DNA of 64,000 nucleotides from Rhyacophila brunnea (GCA_022495005.1 JAGYXB010001324.1:992001-1056000); one strand, 5' to 3'; counted from the stretch's first letter, positions 31,913-43,049 are shown. Numbers and translations are program-made. Notes: generated by a model not told the origin, from the sequence alone.

Positions 31913-33197
31913 CGAGGGTGGGTCAATAAGTCCTTAGAAAAGCCGACAGGTGGCGCGACTAGTACTGTAAGCGGTTTGTTTTCATGCAGCGGCACTACCG
32001 ATTCAGTATGCTGCGAAGTTTCAATCAGATTGGTCGGGTTGTTGTTTTTATTTTCGTACATTTAAAAAAAAAATTTGCTTGTTTACAAAAATGGAGAAAA
32101 TTGAGTTTAGAGCTGTTATTAAACATTTTAATATAAAAGGGTTAACAGCAAAGGAAATAAAAAATGAGTTGGATTTAGTTCACGGCATATCTGCTCCTTC
32201 ACTTGCAACCATTTATAACTGGTTAAATGAATTTAAACGTGGTCGTACATCAACAAAGGATGAACCACGCTCAGGACGTCCTGTAGAGGTGACTACACCA
32301 GAAATGATCAATAAATCCACGATATGGTGTTAAGTGACCGAAGATTAAAGTTGAGTGAGATAATTGAGGTTACAGGGATCTCAAAAGGTAGCGTCATTTC
32401 TATTTTACATGACAAATTGGGCATGAAAAATATTTCTGCAAGATGGGTGCCGCGTTTGCTCACAGTCGACAATAAACGCAATAGGGTGGTGGCCTCTAAA
32501 GCCCCGTTGTCGCTCATGCAACGCAATCCGGATGAATTTTTTCGTCGCTTTGTGACTGTAGATGAAACATGGATACACCACTATACTCCCGAGACGAAAG
32601 AACAGCCAAAGCAGTGGATTGCGAAGGCAAACCATGTCCAAAGAAGGCGAAAACCGTAAATCAGCTGGTAAGGTTATGGCTACTGTATTTTGGGATGCAC
32701 GTGGAATTATTTTCGTTGACTATTTGGAAAAAGGAAAAACAATAACAGGGGATTATTATGCATTTTATTGGACCAGCTAAAAAACGAAATTGAAGAAAAA
32801 CGGCATTTAAACAGGAAAAAAATCCTCTTTCATCAGGACAATGCCCGTGTTCACACATGTTTACGATCAATGGCTAAAATTGAAGAATTGAAATTGAATT
32901 GGTCGACCACCCACCGTATTCGCCAGATTTAGCCCCCAGTGACTTTTTCCTTTTCCCAAACTTAAAAAAAATGGCTAAGTGGACAACGTTTTTTTTTCAA
33001 ATGAAGAAGTCATCGATCGGACAAATGCTTATTTTGAGGACCTTCCGAAAACTTATTTTCTGACGGTTTAAAAAAAATTGAGAAACGTCTAACCAAGTGT
33101 ATTGAGCTCCAAGGAGATTATGTTGAGAAATAAAAAAAAATACAAAAATAAAAACTGTTTTTATGCTTTTTTCTAAGGAATTATTGACCCACCCTCG
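31913..33197 (+). mobile_element. Mariner (Tc1/mariner) element, full length
   Basis: Inserted at TA (31,911-31,912; 33,198-33,199). Inverted ends CGAGGGTGGGTCAATAAGTC and CGAGGGTGGGTCAATAATTC match over about 27 bp with one difference. Length 1285 bp is that of an intact mariner. It lies in the right arm of family-A copy 5 and is therefore younger than it. Confidence 0.93.
32091..33133 (+). pseudogene. Mariner transposase, at least five frameshifts
   Basis: The enzyme normally excises and reinserts the element at TA. ATG at 32,091 (MEKIEFRAVIKHF) gives the N-terminal helix-turn-helix pair (AKEIKNELDLVHG, SLATIYNWLNEFKRG) and the GRP linker-like RSGRP. Catalytic-domain pieces follow: FVTVDETWIHHYTPE (first Asp), ILFHQDNARVHT (second Asp) and PPYSPDLAPSDFFLFP (third Asp), the D,D34D signature of mariners, ending at TAA 33,131-33,133. 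Frameshifts near 32,323, 32,610, 32,660, 32,763 and 32,895 disable it. I chose 32,091 over the ATG 12 bases upstream because MEKIEF fits family N-termini; either is possible. Confidence 0.9.
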
Positions 33198-33393
33198 TAC
33201 CTACCTACGTGTGACTAGCAAAGTTTAATGTACACTATTTATGGCGGATCTTAACAGCCTACCTCCACCCTTCGCTACTGGTACGTACCTACACGCAATA
33301 CAGACAAATTGGGCAAATAATAATATATATTTTGAAATCATTGTTGTGTGTACCTTATCTGAAACGATAAAGATAAGATGCGGATAATGCAGC

Positions 33394-34080
33394 CAGGGCC
33401 GAATTTACGCTTCAGGTGGCCTCTGGGCTAATAATATCAAAAACATTTCCGTTTGTTGTTTAATTATTCCATTAAAAGCCATTTTTAACTCTTCTATGCT
33501 AGGGAACTTGGTTAATTTTGACCAATGGTGTTAAGTGCGTAAATAAATTATATTTCGTTATAATGTGGAAAATGGCCCTTCATATTGATAATATTAACAG
33601 TAGGTACTGAAGGTATGGGCAGTGCTCGAAATGGAAGATTTTACGAAGCCGAGCGCTAGATAATTGTTCATATTATGATAATGATGATAATGATAACAGC
33701 TGTAGGTATGTATTATATGGAAAGATACTTGCCAAGCTCAGATGGGGTAACTGTCTTTAAATTTGTGACATGCAAGCTAAGGGCATAATGTTGTCAGCGC
33801 CAGGACGTTTACGTCATGCCATAAATACATTTTTTTTTGCTTTTATTCCGACAAATTTCGTATCAACTTTAAGAAATATATTTTATATAAGTAAAGTAAA
33901 TTAATTTTAATAATACGTTTTAATAATAAAATTCACGAACCAGAATGCAATATTTAATTTTTCCACGAGACGGAACGATAATGACAGGGATTTCACGAAC
34001 AGGAGCTGCGCTCCGGTGCGTTCCAGTCCATTTCGAGCGCTGGGTATGAGTACTGAGAAAACATGATAAGTCTGGCCCTG
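33394..34080. mobile_element. hAT-like element with CAGGGCC ends, host of another hAT
   Basis: Left end CAGGGCCGAATTTACG and right end (inverse) CAGGGCCAGACTTATC. The flanks do not show a convincing 8-bp duplication, so the call rests on the termini. A second hAT-like element lies inside. Confidence 0.5.
33620..34042. mobile_element. hAT-like element, CAGTGCTCGAAATGGA ends
   Basis: Ends CAGTGCTCGAAATGGA and TCCATTTCGAGCGCTG; flanks GGTATGGG and GGTATGAG (7 of 8). 423 bp, non-coding. Related to the end at 24,024. Confidence 0.75.
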
Positions 34081-34174
34081 CGTCACGTAAGGCCTGTGTC
34101 AGTGGAGGAACAGTGACACTTGTGAATAATTTATTGGTGCACCATATGGGGAATCCAATATTTTGTTTTAATAT

Positions 34175-34500
34175 TCTGTCTAAAAGACAAAACAGGCGCG
34201 GATGACATAAAGGGGCACTGACGATTCTAATAATAATTATAATCGTTAGGCCACGCGCATTCGATTACCACTTGTGGACGCGCATCTCACAATAACTCGT
34301 ATGCGAGTACGCGTAGTTATAGTTTGAGGTTAGGTATTCATCACTAGACTCAATGTGTGGGGTGTCTGCGTAGGTATGGGGAATGTACCCGGAAAATTGC
34401 ATAAAAGTAAGCGATGAGAAGCTGTACAGCTAAGGTCAATGTCACCTGCTAGATTTTGTTGACACAGCTCTTTCCCACCATATAATACCTATCAATAATA
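34175..34500 (-). repeat. Dispersed repeat N, copy 2
   Basis: Shares CTAAAAGACAAAACAGGCG, AATCGTTAGGCCACGCGCAT and CCTGCTAGATTTTGTTGAC with 9757-10,010. Nature unknown. Confidence 0.6.
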
Positions 34501-34767
34501 AATTAGAATGAATTTTTTTTCGAAACCGAACCCCTCATGAAAATGTTCTGTGAGCGCGCCTGATTTGACATTTTAAAATCGTAGTCACAAGAAAAGCTTT
34601 GAGACCCTGATAGTAAAAAATCTCTTTGCAAAAAAGTTAAAATTTGGTCACGTAAGTACTTAAATTTTTTTGGTCGTGATCTATTGAATATTAAATCCAG
34701 CGTTTTACCACTATCCGACCCGAACGACCGAATCTGTGATCCGAGATATCTGATAATAATAATATAT

Positions 34768-36436
34768 CAGTGGTGGCGAACCTATGGCACGATGATGATG
34801 ACGGAGATGATTTTGCATGGCACGCATATTGACGAGAAAAAAATCTATAATAATAATAATTGCAAGATATAAAGAACTTTTTATATACAACGTTTTTAAT
34901 TTTTCTGTTGAATTATCGTGCTCAATATGCTCAAACTTTTACTTGATATGAAGTAAGTAAGTAAATAAAAAAACAAACAAACAAACAAATAATATAGAAT
35001 ACTGAAATGTCATTTTGACATTTCATTTTGATTTCCATAGTAACGCACGTATATAATAATAATTTAGTTGCTAGGACCACCGCCTTAGCAACCAATAATA
35101 GTCTTTTACTTTTTACGGATTTTTCTGAAATAACTTTCCATACAAAACAGAATTAACTGAAAATGAATTAAATTCTGCTTAAAGATGACTAAAAGTATTA
35201 AAATAATGCATTGGCATCGTGTTCTGATATATTCTAAAAGTTTCAAATGTCTAACTAGTCGGGAAGTTAGTTAAAAATCGATTGCAAGATTTGTACCGGA
35301 CAAACAACCACCGGACAAATAAGAATACGAGCTAATAAAAACGTTGTAATAATAAATGACAGATCGCATTGTATAAAAAATAGCAAGCAAATACTCTTCA
35401 AGAATAAGCAATACGTTTAATTAAAATATACATATAATTGTATAGGTCAGTCCTTAAACTTTATTCGTCACATACCTATATTATCATCGCACTAACCTCG
35501 TCAGGCGGCGGGGAATGCCGCACCGTGAACCTCTGATTTTGATCGATTTACAATGCTTGAGACCACTGTAGCGAGAGAACGCCTTATCTGATCGGAGCAA
35601 TTCTGGTACCTACTTGTGCTTAAATAACCAAACTAATTAATACATTAACAATCAATTTCTTTTCTACCCACATAAATGAGTGCACCAAATAAGAAAGAAA
35701 AACTTGGTGAAGCTAGTAGTAATAATTCTGGCACAGTTTCATAATAATTGGTGGATTGAAATGTATGGCGTATTTAAAAAAAGCGATATGGCTATATATT
35801 ATTATGTGCTATGTTCTGTGAGTGGTATCTAGAACGTCATCATTTTACAACGTTTTTATTAAGTCGTATTCGTATTTGTCCGGTGGTTGTTTATCCAGTA
35901 CAAATCTTGCAATCGATCTTTAACTAACTTCCCGACTAGCTCGACATTTGAAACTTTTAGAATATATCAGAACACGATGCCAATGCATTCTTTTAATACT
36001 TTTAGCCATCTTTAAGTAGAATTGAATTCATTTTCAGTTAATTCTCTTTTGTATGAAAAGTTATTTTGGAAGAAATCCGTAATTCAATCTACTATTATTG
36101 GTTGCTAGGGGTCTGGGTTCCTAGCAACTAAATTATTAATATAAACGTGCGTTACTATGGAAATCAATATGAAATATCAATATGACATTTCAGTATTATT
36201 TCTATCAAGTACAATTTTTTTTGATCGTTTAAGCTAGCCAAGTCAAGTGTATATTATGATTCAACAGAAAATTTAAAAACGTTTTAATATACTTATAAAA
36301 AGTTCATTTTATCTTGTAATTATTTTAAATATAATTTAAAACTATTTTTCCCCATAACTGCTCGGCACGTCAGACAGTTGAAAAATGATATTTGGGAAAT
36401 TTTGGCACGCGTACGTAAAATGGTTCGCAAACCCTG
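34768..36436. mobile_element. hAT-like element containing the large inverted repeat G
   Basis: The outer ends are CAGTGGTGGCGAACC and (inverse) CAGGGTTTGCGAACC with GGCACGC-type subterminal repeats on both sides (34,780 and 36,400), typical of hAT. No clean target duplication is seen. Most of the interior is the inverted repeat G, which may be a separate insertion. Confidence 0.55.
34851..36327. repeat. Large inverted repeat G (two arms of about 490 bp)
   Basis: Left arm about 34,851-35,349, right arm about 35,845-36,327, loop about 495 bp. Paired blocks include AACACGATGCCAATGCATTC (right) with its inverse on the left at about 35,205-35,225, and CCGGTGGTTGTTTATCCAGT with its inverse near 35,300. 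Single right arms recur at 61,571-62,040 and 63,775-64,000. Non-coding. Confidence 0.85.
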
Positions 36437-37224
36437 ATATAGGTATATTATGTAAATCCGAGATAACGGTCCACTGTAGCAGCCAGGTAGCAGCCATATA
36501 ATAATATACCAAGCTACGGGGCTTTTCCACTCATCGTCCGTCTTTCGAGATAGTTGTGTAGAAAACGTAATCTATTTATGAAGATTGGACCGTGGAAAAA
36601 TGCCATTATGATTTATTTTTACCAGAACCGAATCGTTCATAAAATAAATGCAGTGGCTCCACAGCTCTGGTATTTAATAATAAACTACAAAAAATTACTC
36701 AATTTATTATTAATTCATTCCCTGCTGGCTGGAAAAGTCTAAAACTCAATTAATTTCGTATTCAAGCTGATTTAAAATAACCAACTTGGTTAACTTTCAC
36801 AATATGGTTATTTTTATGTCAATTTCATATAGGCAATTATTTATTATTTCGTAATCGCTTTGGTTATTCAATCAAAATAAAATTAGTGCCTGTCAGTACA
36901 TATCTCTTTCATATTTATTTGTTATTTACAAATGAAACAATATTACTGACATCTAGCCGAAGTTTTTTAAAGCTTTATTTTGTGGTTTAAGTATCAGCTA
37001 ATTTTTAAAAATTAATATACTGTTACAAAAATTACTCGTTAGATGTCACAATGCTGTAAATACTTTTTTTTTATATTTCGATCAAAAATATAGTGAAAAT
37101 AGGGAACAGAAAATAATGGGAAGTGGATTGCATCCTGGACAGTGACGTCCCGTGGGGGCAGACAGGTTATGCGATGCATAGGGATGGCACATTATAAAGG
37201 CGACGAATGAAGGGACGAATACCT
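36437..37224. other. Unclassified AT-rich DNA
   Basis: No gene recognised. CAGTGACGTCCCGTGGG at 37,139 resembles a hAT end and the following block GGCGACGAATGAAGGGACGAA recurs at 60,882, so a small dispersed repeat starts here. Confidence 0.35.
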
Positions 37225-37585
37225 ACAATTTGTACTGTTCACCTAGGCTGGGAGTTATTGCGAGATGTCGCATCCACGCGTGGTTATCAAATGCACGTGA
37301 CCTAGAGGTCATAATTATTATTAAGATCGTTTGTGTCCGTTTGTGTCGTGTTTGCCCTTTTGTCTTTTAAACATGCTGCATCAGAATACTGAAGCAAACA
37401 TTAAATTTGATGACATATATTCATTATTCACGAGTGCCACAGATTTTCCAGTGACCACAGGCCTTGCGTGTCGTAGAATGCTGAGAAAGTGAGATCAACC
37501 CATTGAAAGGGCTGTTCGACAGCCAAATTATTCGAGCCATGATCCTCAGTCATGAGGTCCTGACCAAAAAGAAAAAAACAAGTAC
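37225..37585 (+). repeat. Dispersed repeat N, copy 3 (inverse orientation)
   Basis: Blocks GGCCTTGCGTGTCGTAGAAT, TTCGACAGCCAAATTATTCG and ATGATCCTCAGTCATGAGG recur at 50,461-50,575 and partly at 62,290; the first half is the inverse of 9757-10,010. Confidence 0.6.
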
Positions 37586-37649
37586 TTAGGTACCTAGTAT
37601 ACCTTGCACATTCAGATTCGTGGTAGGTATCACGACCGCCTTGCTTGAA

Positions 37650-38300
37650 GGTCTGGGGGCGGAGGTTGGTGCCGTTGGTGGTGTCTTATTATCGCCACCT
37701 TCAGATCTTGGATCCATGGACCGGTGCGCTCGAAGAGTTATTGTGCTCGATCTGGCGTACTATGAAACCGCGCTGCGTGCATGTTAGGGCCGATGGAACA
37801 CTTCTTCCAAGGGCATACAAACGCAATTGTTTTTTTCCAAAAGTGGCGCATGGAGATAACCAGATTGACTCCAGACCATTGGATTTCTCAGTTCTTAACC
37901 CGAAGCGGTGGTTTTGCCTTCAAGCTCTGTCAGCTTGGCCTAATAGAATATCCGACTTGCATATGTGGCGAATTGCAGGATGCCGATCACATCCTCTGGG
38001 AGTGTCGGTGTCCCAATATGTCGGTTGAAAGGGAAAAGCTTCTCAAGTCGGTCCGACCTTCAGTTGACACGGTCGGCCATTGCGACTTGGTATCTACGAG
38101 GGAAATTTTCTCAGCCTTTAAAAAGTTTGCGGCATTTTACGGCGAACGAGAAGGTCGAAGTAGGAATCACGCACACTCTATAGTCTATATTCTAGTGGAC
38201 GCCAAACAACATCTTGGGAGAAGAGCGCGTAACGTTCGTTACGCCACGGTATACGCCTTCATAACGGGTGTGGAGATGTGGCGGGTGGTGGAGAGAAACG
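37650..38300 (+). pseudogene. CCHC-type LINE 3' fragment, largest copy
   Basis: The frame 37,781-38,350 reads FFQGHTNAIVFFQKWRMEIT, RLTPDHWISQFLTRSGGFAF, LCQLGLIEYPTCICGELQ, DADHILWECRCPNMSVER, then SVRPSVDTVGHCDLVSTREI. The Cys-x-Cys, His and Cys residues (CICG ... DADH ... WEC) form the C-terminal zinc-finger-like motif found after the RNase H or RT region in I, R1 and Jockey-type LINEs. The clade is uncertain and RT is absent. An upstream frame (37,645-38,028) overlaps with different phase, so a frameshift is likely near 37,790. Confidence 0.75.
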
Positions 38301-38665
38301 TGTCCGGAAAGTTGTACGTATGCAGTTCGCCGTATCACACTTCACCGTGAAATGTTATATAGGAAATATATGGCCGTATATCAAAGACCGACCAACCTCT
38401 TTAGGTCGTATAGTACCTACTGACATAAAATTCATGTCTAAATAAAACACGGTGTTTGTCGGTTTACAGTTTACAAGAAGCCAGCAGCAAACAAATGGTA
38501 AGTACTAAAAGCAACAAAAAACTAGGTAAGTACTGGATTATTTGCTAGGATAGGTACGTTAGGTTTTCATTCTTGAATTTTGCCAAAATCAGTCATCTCT
38601 TTCCGATAAGAAAGCTCACGGCGAACTGTGCCACGGTGAAATGTTTTATGTACAATTTACATGTA
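38300..38665 (+). repeat. Dispersed repeat H, copy 2
   Basis: Begins at GTGTCCGGAAAGTTGTACG and ends TTACATGTAACCGGCGA. It follows directly after the LINE fragment. Compared with copy 1 it has an internal deletion between GCCAAAATCAG and TCATCTCTTTCC. Confidence 0.75.
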
Positions 38666-39155
38666 ACCGGCGAGGCTAGAAAAGAAAAGAAAGAAGATAA
38701 GAAAAGCTTAGAAAAGCAAATAGTACCTACATATTATATAATTTACCTAACTAACTTCCATTTTTCCTTTCCAGACTCGAAAACACCCCTTGTGTTCGCG
38801 CCTGCTGGCATAAATGAGTTTTTCGACATCTTTGACGAAAACAGTTGCAAACGCACAGAGTAGTTCAGTACTATACCTAAGTAGTTGATCATCTGTCAAT
38901 GGCAATCTTGAGATACAGGTTTCAAAAATTATCTGATATCTAAAAAAACATCTCGAATGGGGCGAGACAGGAAACGGTGGGGTAAATTTAGCATATTGTA
39001 TCCACTACACACAATTAATGGCTAAATACTGTCTAATTTTTATTTCAACCTGTTCCCGTCGCGAAATCATTAGGTGTTTTAATTTAAAATATTTTCAAAA
39101 TCGCTGCATCTCAATTTTAAATATGTAATAATAATTATTGTCGTACCTACTCGCT
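38666..39155. other. Unclassified DNA
   Basis: The frame 38,573-38,863 has no domain; no gene is recognised. Confidence 0.35.
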
Positions 39156-39171
39156 GTAACACGCAGGGGCG

Positions 39172-39570
39172 GGGTCTAGGACAATTTGGCACCGGACAAC
39201 TGGACGCCACGGAATTCGAAAATAAATAGACGTTAGGTACTTATAGGTACTTTAAAAATAAATATTCAATATTATTATTTATACTTCAATAATTATATTA
39301 TGATTTAATAGTTGGTATGAATGTAAATATGCAGACGTAAACAATGATTTAATCGTGCATATGTTTAAGTTTCAACGAAAAAAGAGTTTTTTATGTAATA
39401 TAAAGCCTTAGGCATGGTGATTCTCAATCCGCGATAAAGAATACATTATGTTAAGAGTAAAATGAATTCAAACTACTAAGTACTAGATAGAACCTGATTA
39501 AAATACCTCGTCTACACGTGTCTACGACAGTGCGGCGTCCAATTGTCCGGAGGCCAGTCGTCCCATTCCC
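39172..39570. mobile_element. MITE-B, copy 3, inserted eight bases inside the end of hAT-K
   Basis: Ends GGGTCTAGGACAATTTGGC and GTCGTCCCATTCCC; target duplication CAGGGGCG (39,164-39,171 and 39,571-39,578). The duplicated bases are the terminus of hAT-K itself. Confidence 0.85.
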
Positions 39571-39990
39571 CAGGGGCGGCTCTACCTTACGTGTTCGTAG
39601 GGACCATTCCTACATCGTTACCATGTCAAAAATACACATCCGATATTTTTATTATTGTCATAATTTACCTACTTAATTACATGATTTTGATTTAATTTGT
39701 CTTATCCATATAAACGAGTCGCAATTGTACACAAATAAATAAAGTAATGATTTTAAAGTATGTAATAAAATAATGATGATTACACAGTTTTAAAATAATC
39801 AATTTAATTAAATACGCCCTATTTCACGGTGATACCTATGTACAAATTAAGAAAGTTATCGCGTTTATTTTTCGCTAACCGGGGTCACTCAGTCCCATCC
39901 CGTCGCCACATACAAATCTCATTCTACAAAGGATGTGAATGCATTAGCGTTAGTATACGCATACTGGGAGCGAATCAAATAACCCCTATG

Positions 39991-40506
39991 TAGAGTTGGG
40001 TTTCGGGAATCTCCTGACGGGGATTCTCGAGAAATTTTCGAGATTTTCCATCCCGAATCTCAAGAATTGAAATTTTTAACATTTCGAAAAATCCCGGATC
40101 TCGAAAATCTTTTCTCGGGATTCGAGATTTTTTTACTATCAAATATAATTGAAAAAACGATTTTCTATATGAAATAAGTGGACAGAAAACATAAAACGTT
40201 CAATCACTGATCGGGGCATTTAACACAATTAAGCCAACGTCGACTCAAAATGAGCGCAATTTTTGCAACATTAGGGAATTTTGTGTCTCAAAAGCGTACG
40301 CGATTGTCAGACGCAGCGGTTGACAGTGTGTTTTTTGAAATTCTATTTTAACAAGTAGTGTTTTGAATTATTTTAGTTTTCACACTGATTTTAGGATTTT
40401 TACAGGTTTTTTTTAAATTACCCGATATCTCGAGAATTCTCGAGAATTCTTTTCTGGAAATCCCGAATCTCGAGATTGAGATTTTCTCGGGAAATACTCA
40501 ACTCTA
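39991..40506. mobile_element. hAT-like element with TAGAGTTGGG ends
   Basis: Ends TAGAGTTGGGTTTCGGGAA and (inverse) TAGAGTTGAGTATTTCCCG; flanks CCCCTATG and CCCCTAGG (7 of 8). 516 bp. The interior is full of CTCGAGA and TCCCGAATCTC repeats on both sides. Non-coding. Confidence 0.85.
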
Positions 40507-40774
40507 CCCCTAGGTGAGTGAAAGTGTTCGCTATATGTTGTCAAAACTGATAATGGTAAGTCTATAATAATTTTAATGCGTGATTAAGTTACAACTTAGG
40601 TACATAATCATATTATTTATGCTGAAAAATTACTCATTTCCTCATTAATAAAATCATAGTAGGTATTATAAGTATCTTGCTACATAATGTATAATATGAC
40701 AAAGTATGTAGGTATGTATATTTAATAATTAATGGCTAAACCCCACCATCTAGAAAGTCGTCGAGCCGCCACTG

Positions 40775-41100
40775 CTAACACGGTAATATTTGTCGTGTCG
40801 GGTCTTCAATAGATACAATGTGTCTCTCCAGAAGTTGGCGAAGGCAACACAATTTTCCTTGGCTTGTTGAATCTCGTCGAAATTACAGCTTACTGGGCAA
40901 GCCTTGATTGAAAATAGGTGTTCCATGCTTTGTTTCACCGCACGCGCAGGTTTAGTCACCGGAGAACCCCCACTTCACCATGTTGTCTCGGGTGCGCCCT
41001 GCCATGGTTCTCAGTCTGTTTAGGGCTTTCCATGTACGGCACCTGAGACTGGTTCCGGGTGGGAGATGCTCTGATGGCTTTATCCAATATTTAGGAAATA
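40775..41100 (-). pseudogene. Jockey-type LINE C-terminal scrap
   Basis: Minus-strand translation from about 41,080 gives SEHLPPGTSLRCRTWKALNR, LRTMAGRTRDNMVKWGFS and TCACGETK, then QSMEHLFS. The TWKALNRLRT-x-x-GR ... C-x-CG ... MEHLF pattern is the conserved end of Jockey-type retrotransposon proteins. Broken by a stop and a frameshift. Confidence 0.65.
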
Positions 41101-41369
41101 TGCTGGCAAAAATGATATTATAATAAAATATCCCTCCTTTATTTGCAGTGCATGGTTTTTCTGCTCCCGTAAGACATCGCTGTTTTGTACAGACTCGTCT
41201 CAGTGAGATCTACAAGATAAATACCTAATATGGTAAGTTTAGGTCTAATAGGTTGTGATAAATAAGTTGTGTCAAAAAGTGATTTTATGTCCATTGTTTG
41301 AATATCTTTCGAAGCTTAAAATTGCTCTCTTGAACAATTTAGAAAAAAAGAACATATCGTGTTATATTA

Positions 41370-41462
41370 TTTCAATGAAAACAAATACGTATGACTGACA
41401 AATATTAGTGGACATTATTTTTTATGGCTGATCTTAACAGCCTACCTCCACCCTTCGCCACT
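41370..41462 (+). mobile_element. Family-A right end only
   Basis: Arm blocks TTCAATGAAAACAAATACGT and CTTAACAGCCTACCTCCACC with a good end TTCGCCACTG. The rest of the element is missing. Confidence 0.75.
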
Positions 41463-41494
41463 GACTTATTGTAACAATTAACCTCCTCGATACC

Positions 41495-41860
41495 AACGTT
41501 CCCTCTAAATTTTCTATTGTGTGTGCGGATCATCAACGCATCTGAGCCGTGGCGTAACTAGGGTTGGTGCAACCCGTCAGTGACCCCACAAACACACACA
41601 CATACAAGTTTTAATTACAACTTATATTTTAAGGTATTTATTAATTTCAGCCTTCCGCCTTTCAAGGAGTCGAAGAATTGTGCATGTGATGGTTTCGTGC
41701 GTTCGAGCAAAACTAAAATCTGGCAAAGGAAACTTTCTTTTACAATATTTTTGTGTGAGGACTGTGCGGGGGATGAAAACATGACGTGTGCGGACACATT
41801 TTGGTAGGTGTGCGCGCGCACACGCGCACACCTTACAGAGAACTTTGCAGTCGATACATA
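41495..41860. mobile_element. Possible hAT-like element (ACGTTCCCTCTAAATTTT end)
   Basis: ACGTTCCCTCTAAATTTTC at left and an inverse-like AAAGTTCTCTGTAAGGTGTG at right resemble a common hAT terminus. CAGTGGCGTAACTAGGG-like sequence lies inside at 41,549. Clean duplication not found. The right end holds an alternating purine-pyrimidine palindrome. Confidence 0.4.
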
Positions 41861-42480
41861 AATATGATAAACTACTCTCGATAGCCGCTGATAACAGCCT
41901 TGTATATCGAATAAATGCACTGATAGATAAAATATATAAAAAATATATAGTTTTTAATTAAATCATCAATATTGATGACAAATATGTAAGAGACACTGAG
42001 TTAATAGGTTAAAAAGAAAGAAATAGCTTGTACAAAAAACGGTCGTAATTTTGTGCGTTTAAAAAAGCCGTAAAGGCGAAAACACGTGTAAAGTAAATTA
42101 CGCACGTGGAATGTAAACAAAAACCAGATGATGACGTTCAACGCTATTTCTCTTTGTTTTTATTTTTCGTTTTATTTTTTGGGGGAATTTTGATTTTACC
42201 TACTAGGTATGGTTGGGACAATATTATAATATAGATATTTTATAAAGGTCGAAATAAATGTTTGATTTCCTTTTTATACTTGGCTCCAACTTACATCTAC
42301 GATCTACATAATATTATTGTAATACGTAAATACAAAGTATGTTTGTCCAAATTAAAATTGCCAATTCCCATTTTGAATTTTCGCGACACCTGATAAAGTT
42401 TGCATAATTCGATTTTAATTTCTTTTGCTTGGCTTGGCTGTCTGAATTATTTTCATTTTAACATATTATTGTATGGCTAG
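41861..42480. other. Unclassified AT-rich DNA
   Basis: No gene or paired terminus recognised. Confidence 0.35.
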
Positions 42481-43049
42481 CAGTGGCGAAGGATGGAGGT
42501 AGGCTGTTAAGATCTGATATAAGTGGTGCACACTAAACTTTGTCAGTCAAACGTATTTTTGTTTTCATTGAACTAAGACTACAATCATGAGTAGATTGTG
42601 TCTGTCAGTTTTTTAAAATTCAATTAAAAATTAAACCATGCATAATCCAAGTCATAGTAGATAATAGCCAAAAACATTTTATATAATTTTATATAAGATT
42701 ATTTTGCTTTTTATCAATTATGGTTTGGTTTAGGCAGGGCTTAATGAAATTATAAAAACTAACCAACACCATCTGTAATATGAACATATTATTAACTCAA
42801 CGAAAACAAATAAGTATCACTGACAATTGGTAGTTATACTCAGAGGTACAATATTTTTGCCGGATCGCCCATAGCATACCCAAACTATTATGGTTTGGTT
42901 TAGGCAGGGTTTAATTGAATTTTAAAACTATCCAGCAACATTTGAAAATTGCATTCTTAGTTAAATGGAAAAAATAAGTATGGCTGACAAAGTTTAGTGT
43001 GCACTATTTATGTCGTATTTTAACAGTCTATCTCCACCTCTCGCCTCTG
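42481..43049. mobile_element. Family-A element, copy 6, best-defined copy
   Basis: Left end CAGTGGCGAAGGATGGAGG, right end CCACCTCTCGCCTCTG. Flanks ATGGCTAG (42,473-42,480) and ATGCCTAG (43,050-43,057) agree at 7 of 8, which fixes the family as a hAT-like element with an 8-bp duplication. 569 bp, palindromic, non-coding. Confidence 0.88.

Larger units (their letters stand above)
30736..33280. mobile_element. Family-A element, copy 5, host of a twin-primed LINE and a mariner
   Basis: Left terminus CAGTGGCGAAGGGTGGAGG, right terminus CCACCCTTCGCTACTG; flanks GTACTTAA and GTACGTAC agree at 6 of 8. Three pieces of the palindrome (30,736-30,944, 31,685-31,910, 33,200-33,280) are separated by an RTE-2 insertion at the centre and a mariner in the right arm. 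Confidence 0.8.
39164..40774. mobile_element. hAT-like element K (CAGGGGCGGCTC ends) hosting two nested elements
   Basis: Flanks GTAACACG (39,156-39,163) and CTAACACG (40,775-40,782) agree at 7 of 8. Left end CAGGGGCG then, after MITE-B, GGCTCTACCTTACGTG; right end GTCGTCGAGCCGCCACTG. Contents: MITE-B copy 3 at 39,172 and a TAGAGTTGGG element at 39,991. Without them about 690 bp, non-coding. Confidence 0.8.

Noticed and set aside
34980..35000. Short (ACAA)n run as a microsatellite or CRISPR-like repeat
   Set aside because: It is a few units of a simple A-rich run inside an arm of repeat G, with no spacers.
37645..38028. 127-codon frame as a host gene
   Set aside because: It overlaps the CCHC LINE fragment in a different phase; the region is retrotransposon-derived.
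39171..41100. Defence or secretion gene cluster hinted by clustered short open frames
   Set aside because: All frames fall in nested transposons or a Jockey-type LINE scrap; there is no operon-like organisation anywhere in the window.
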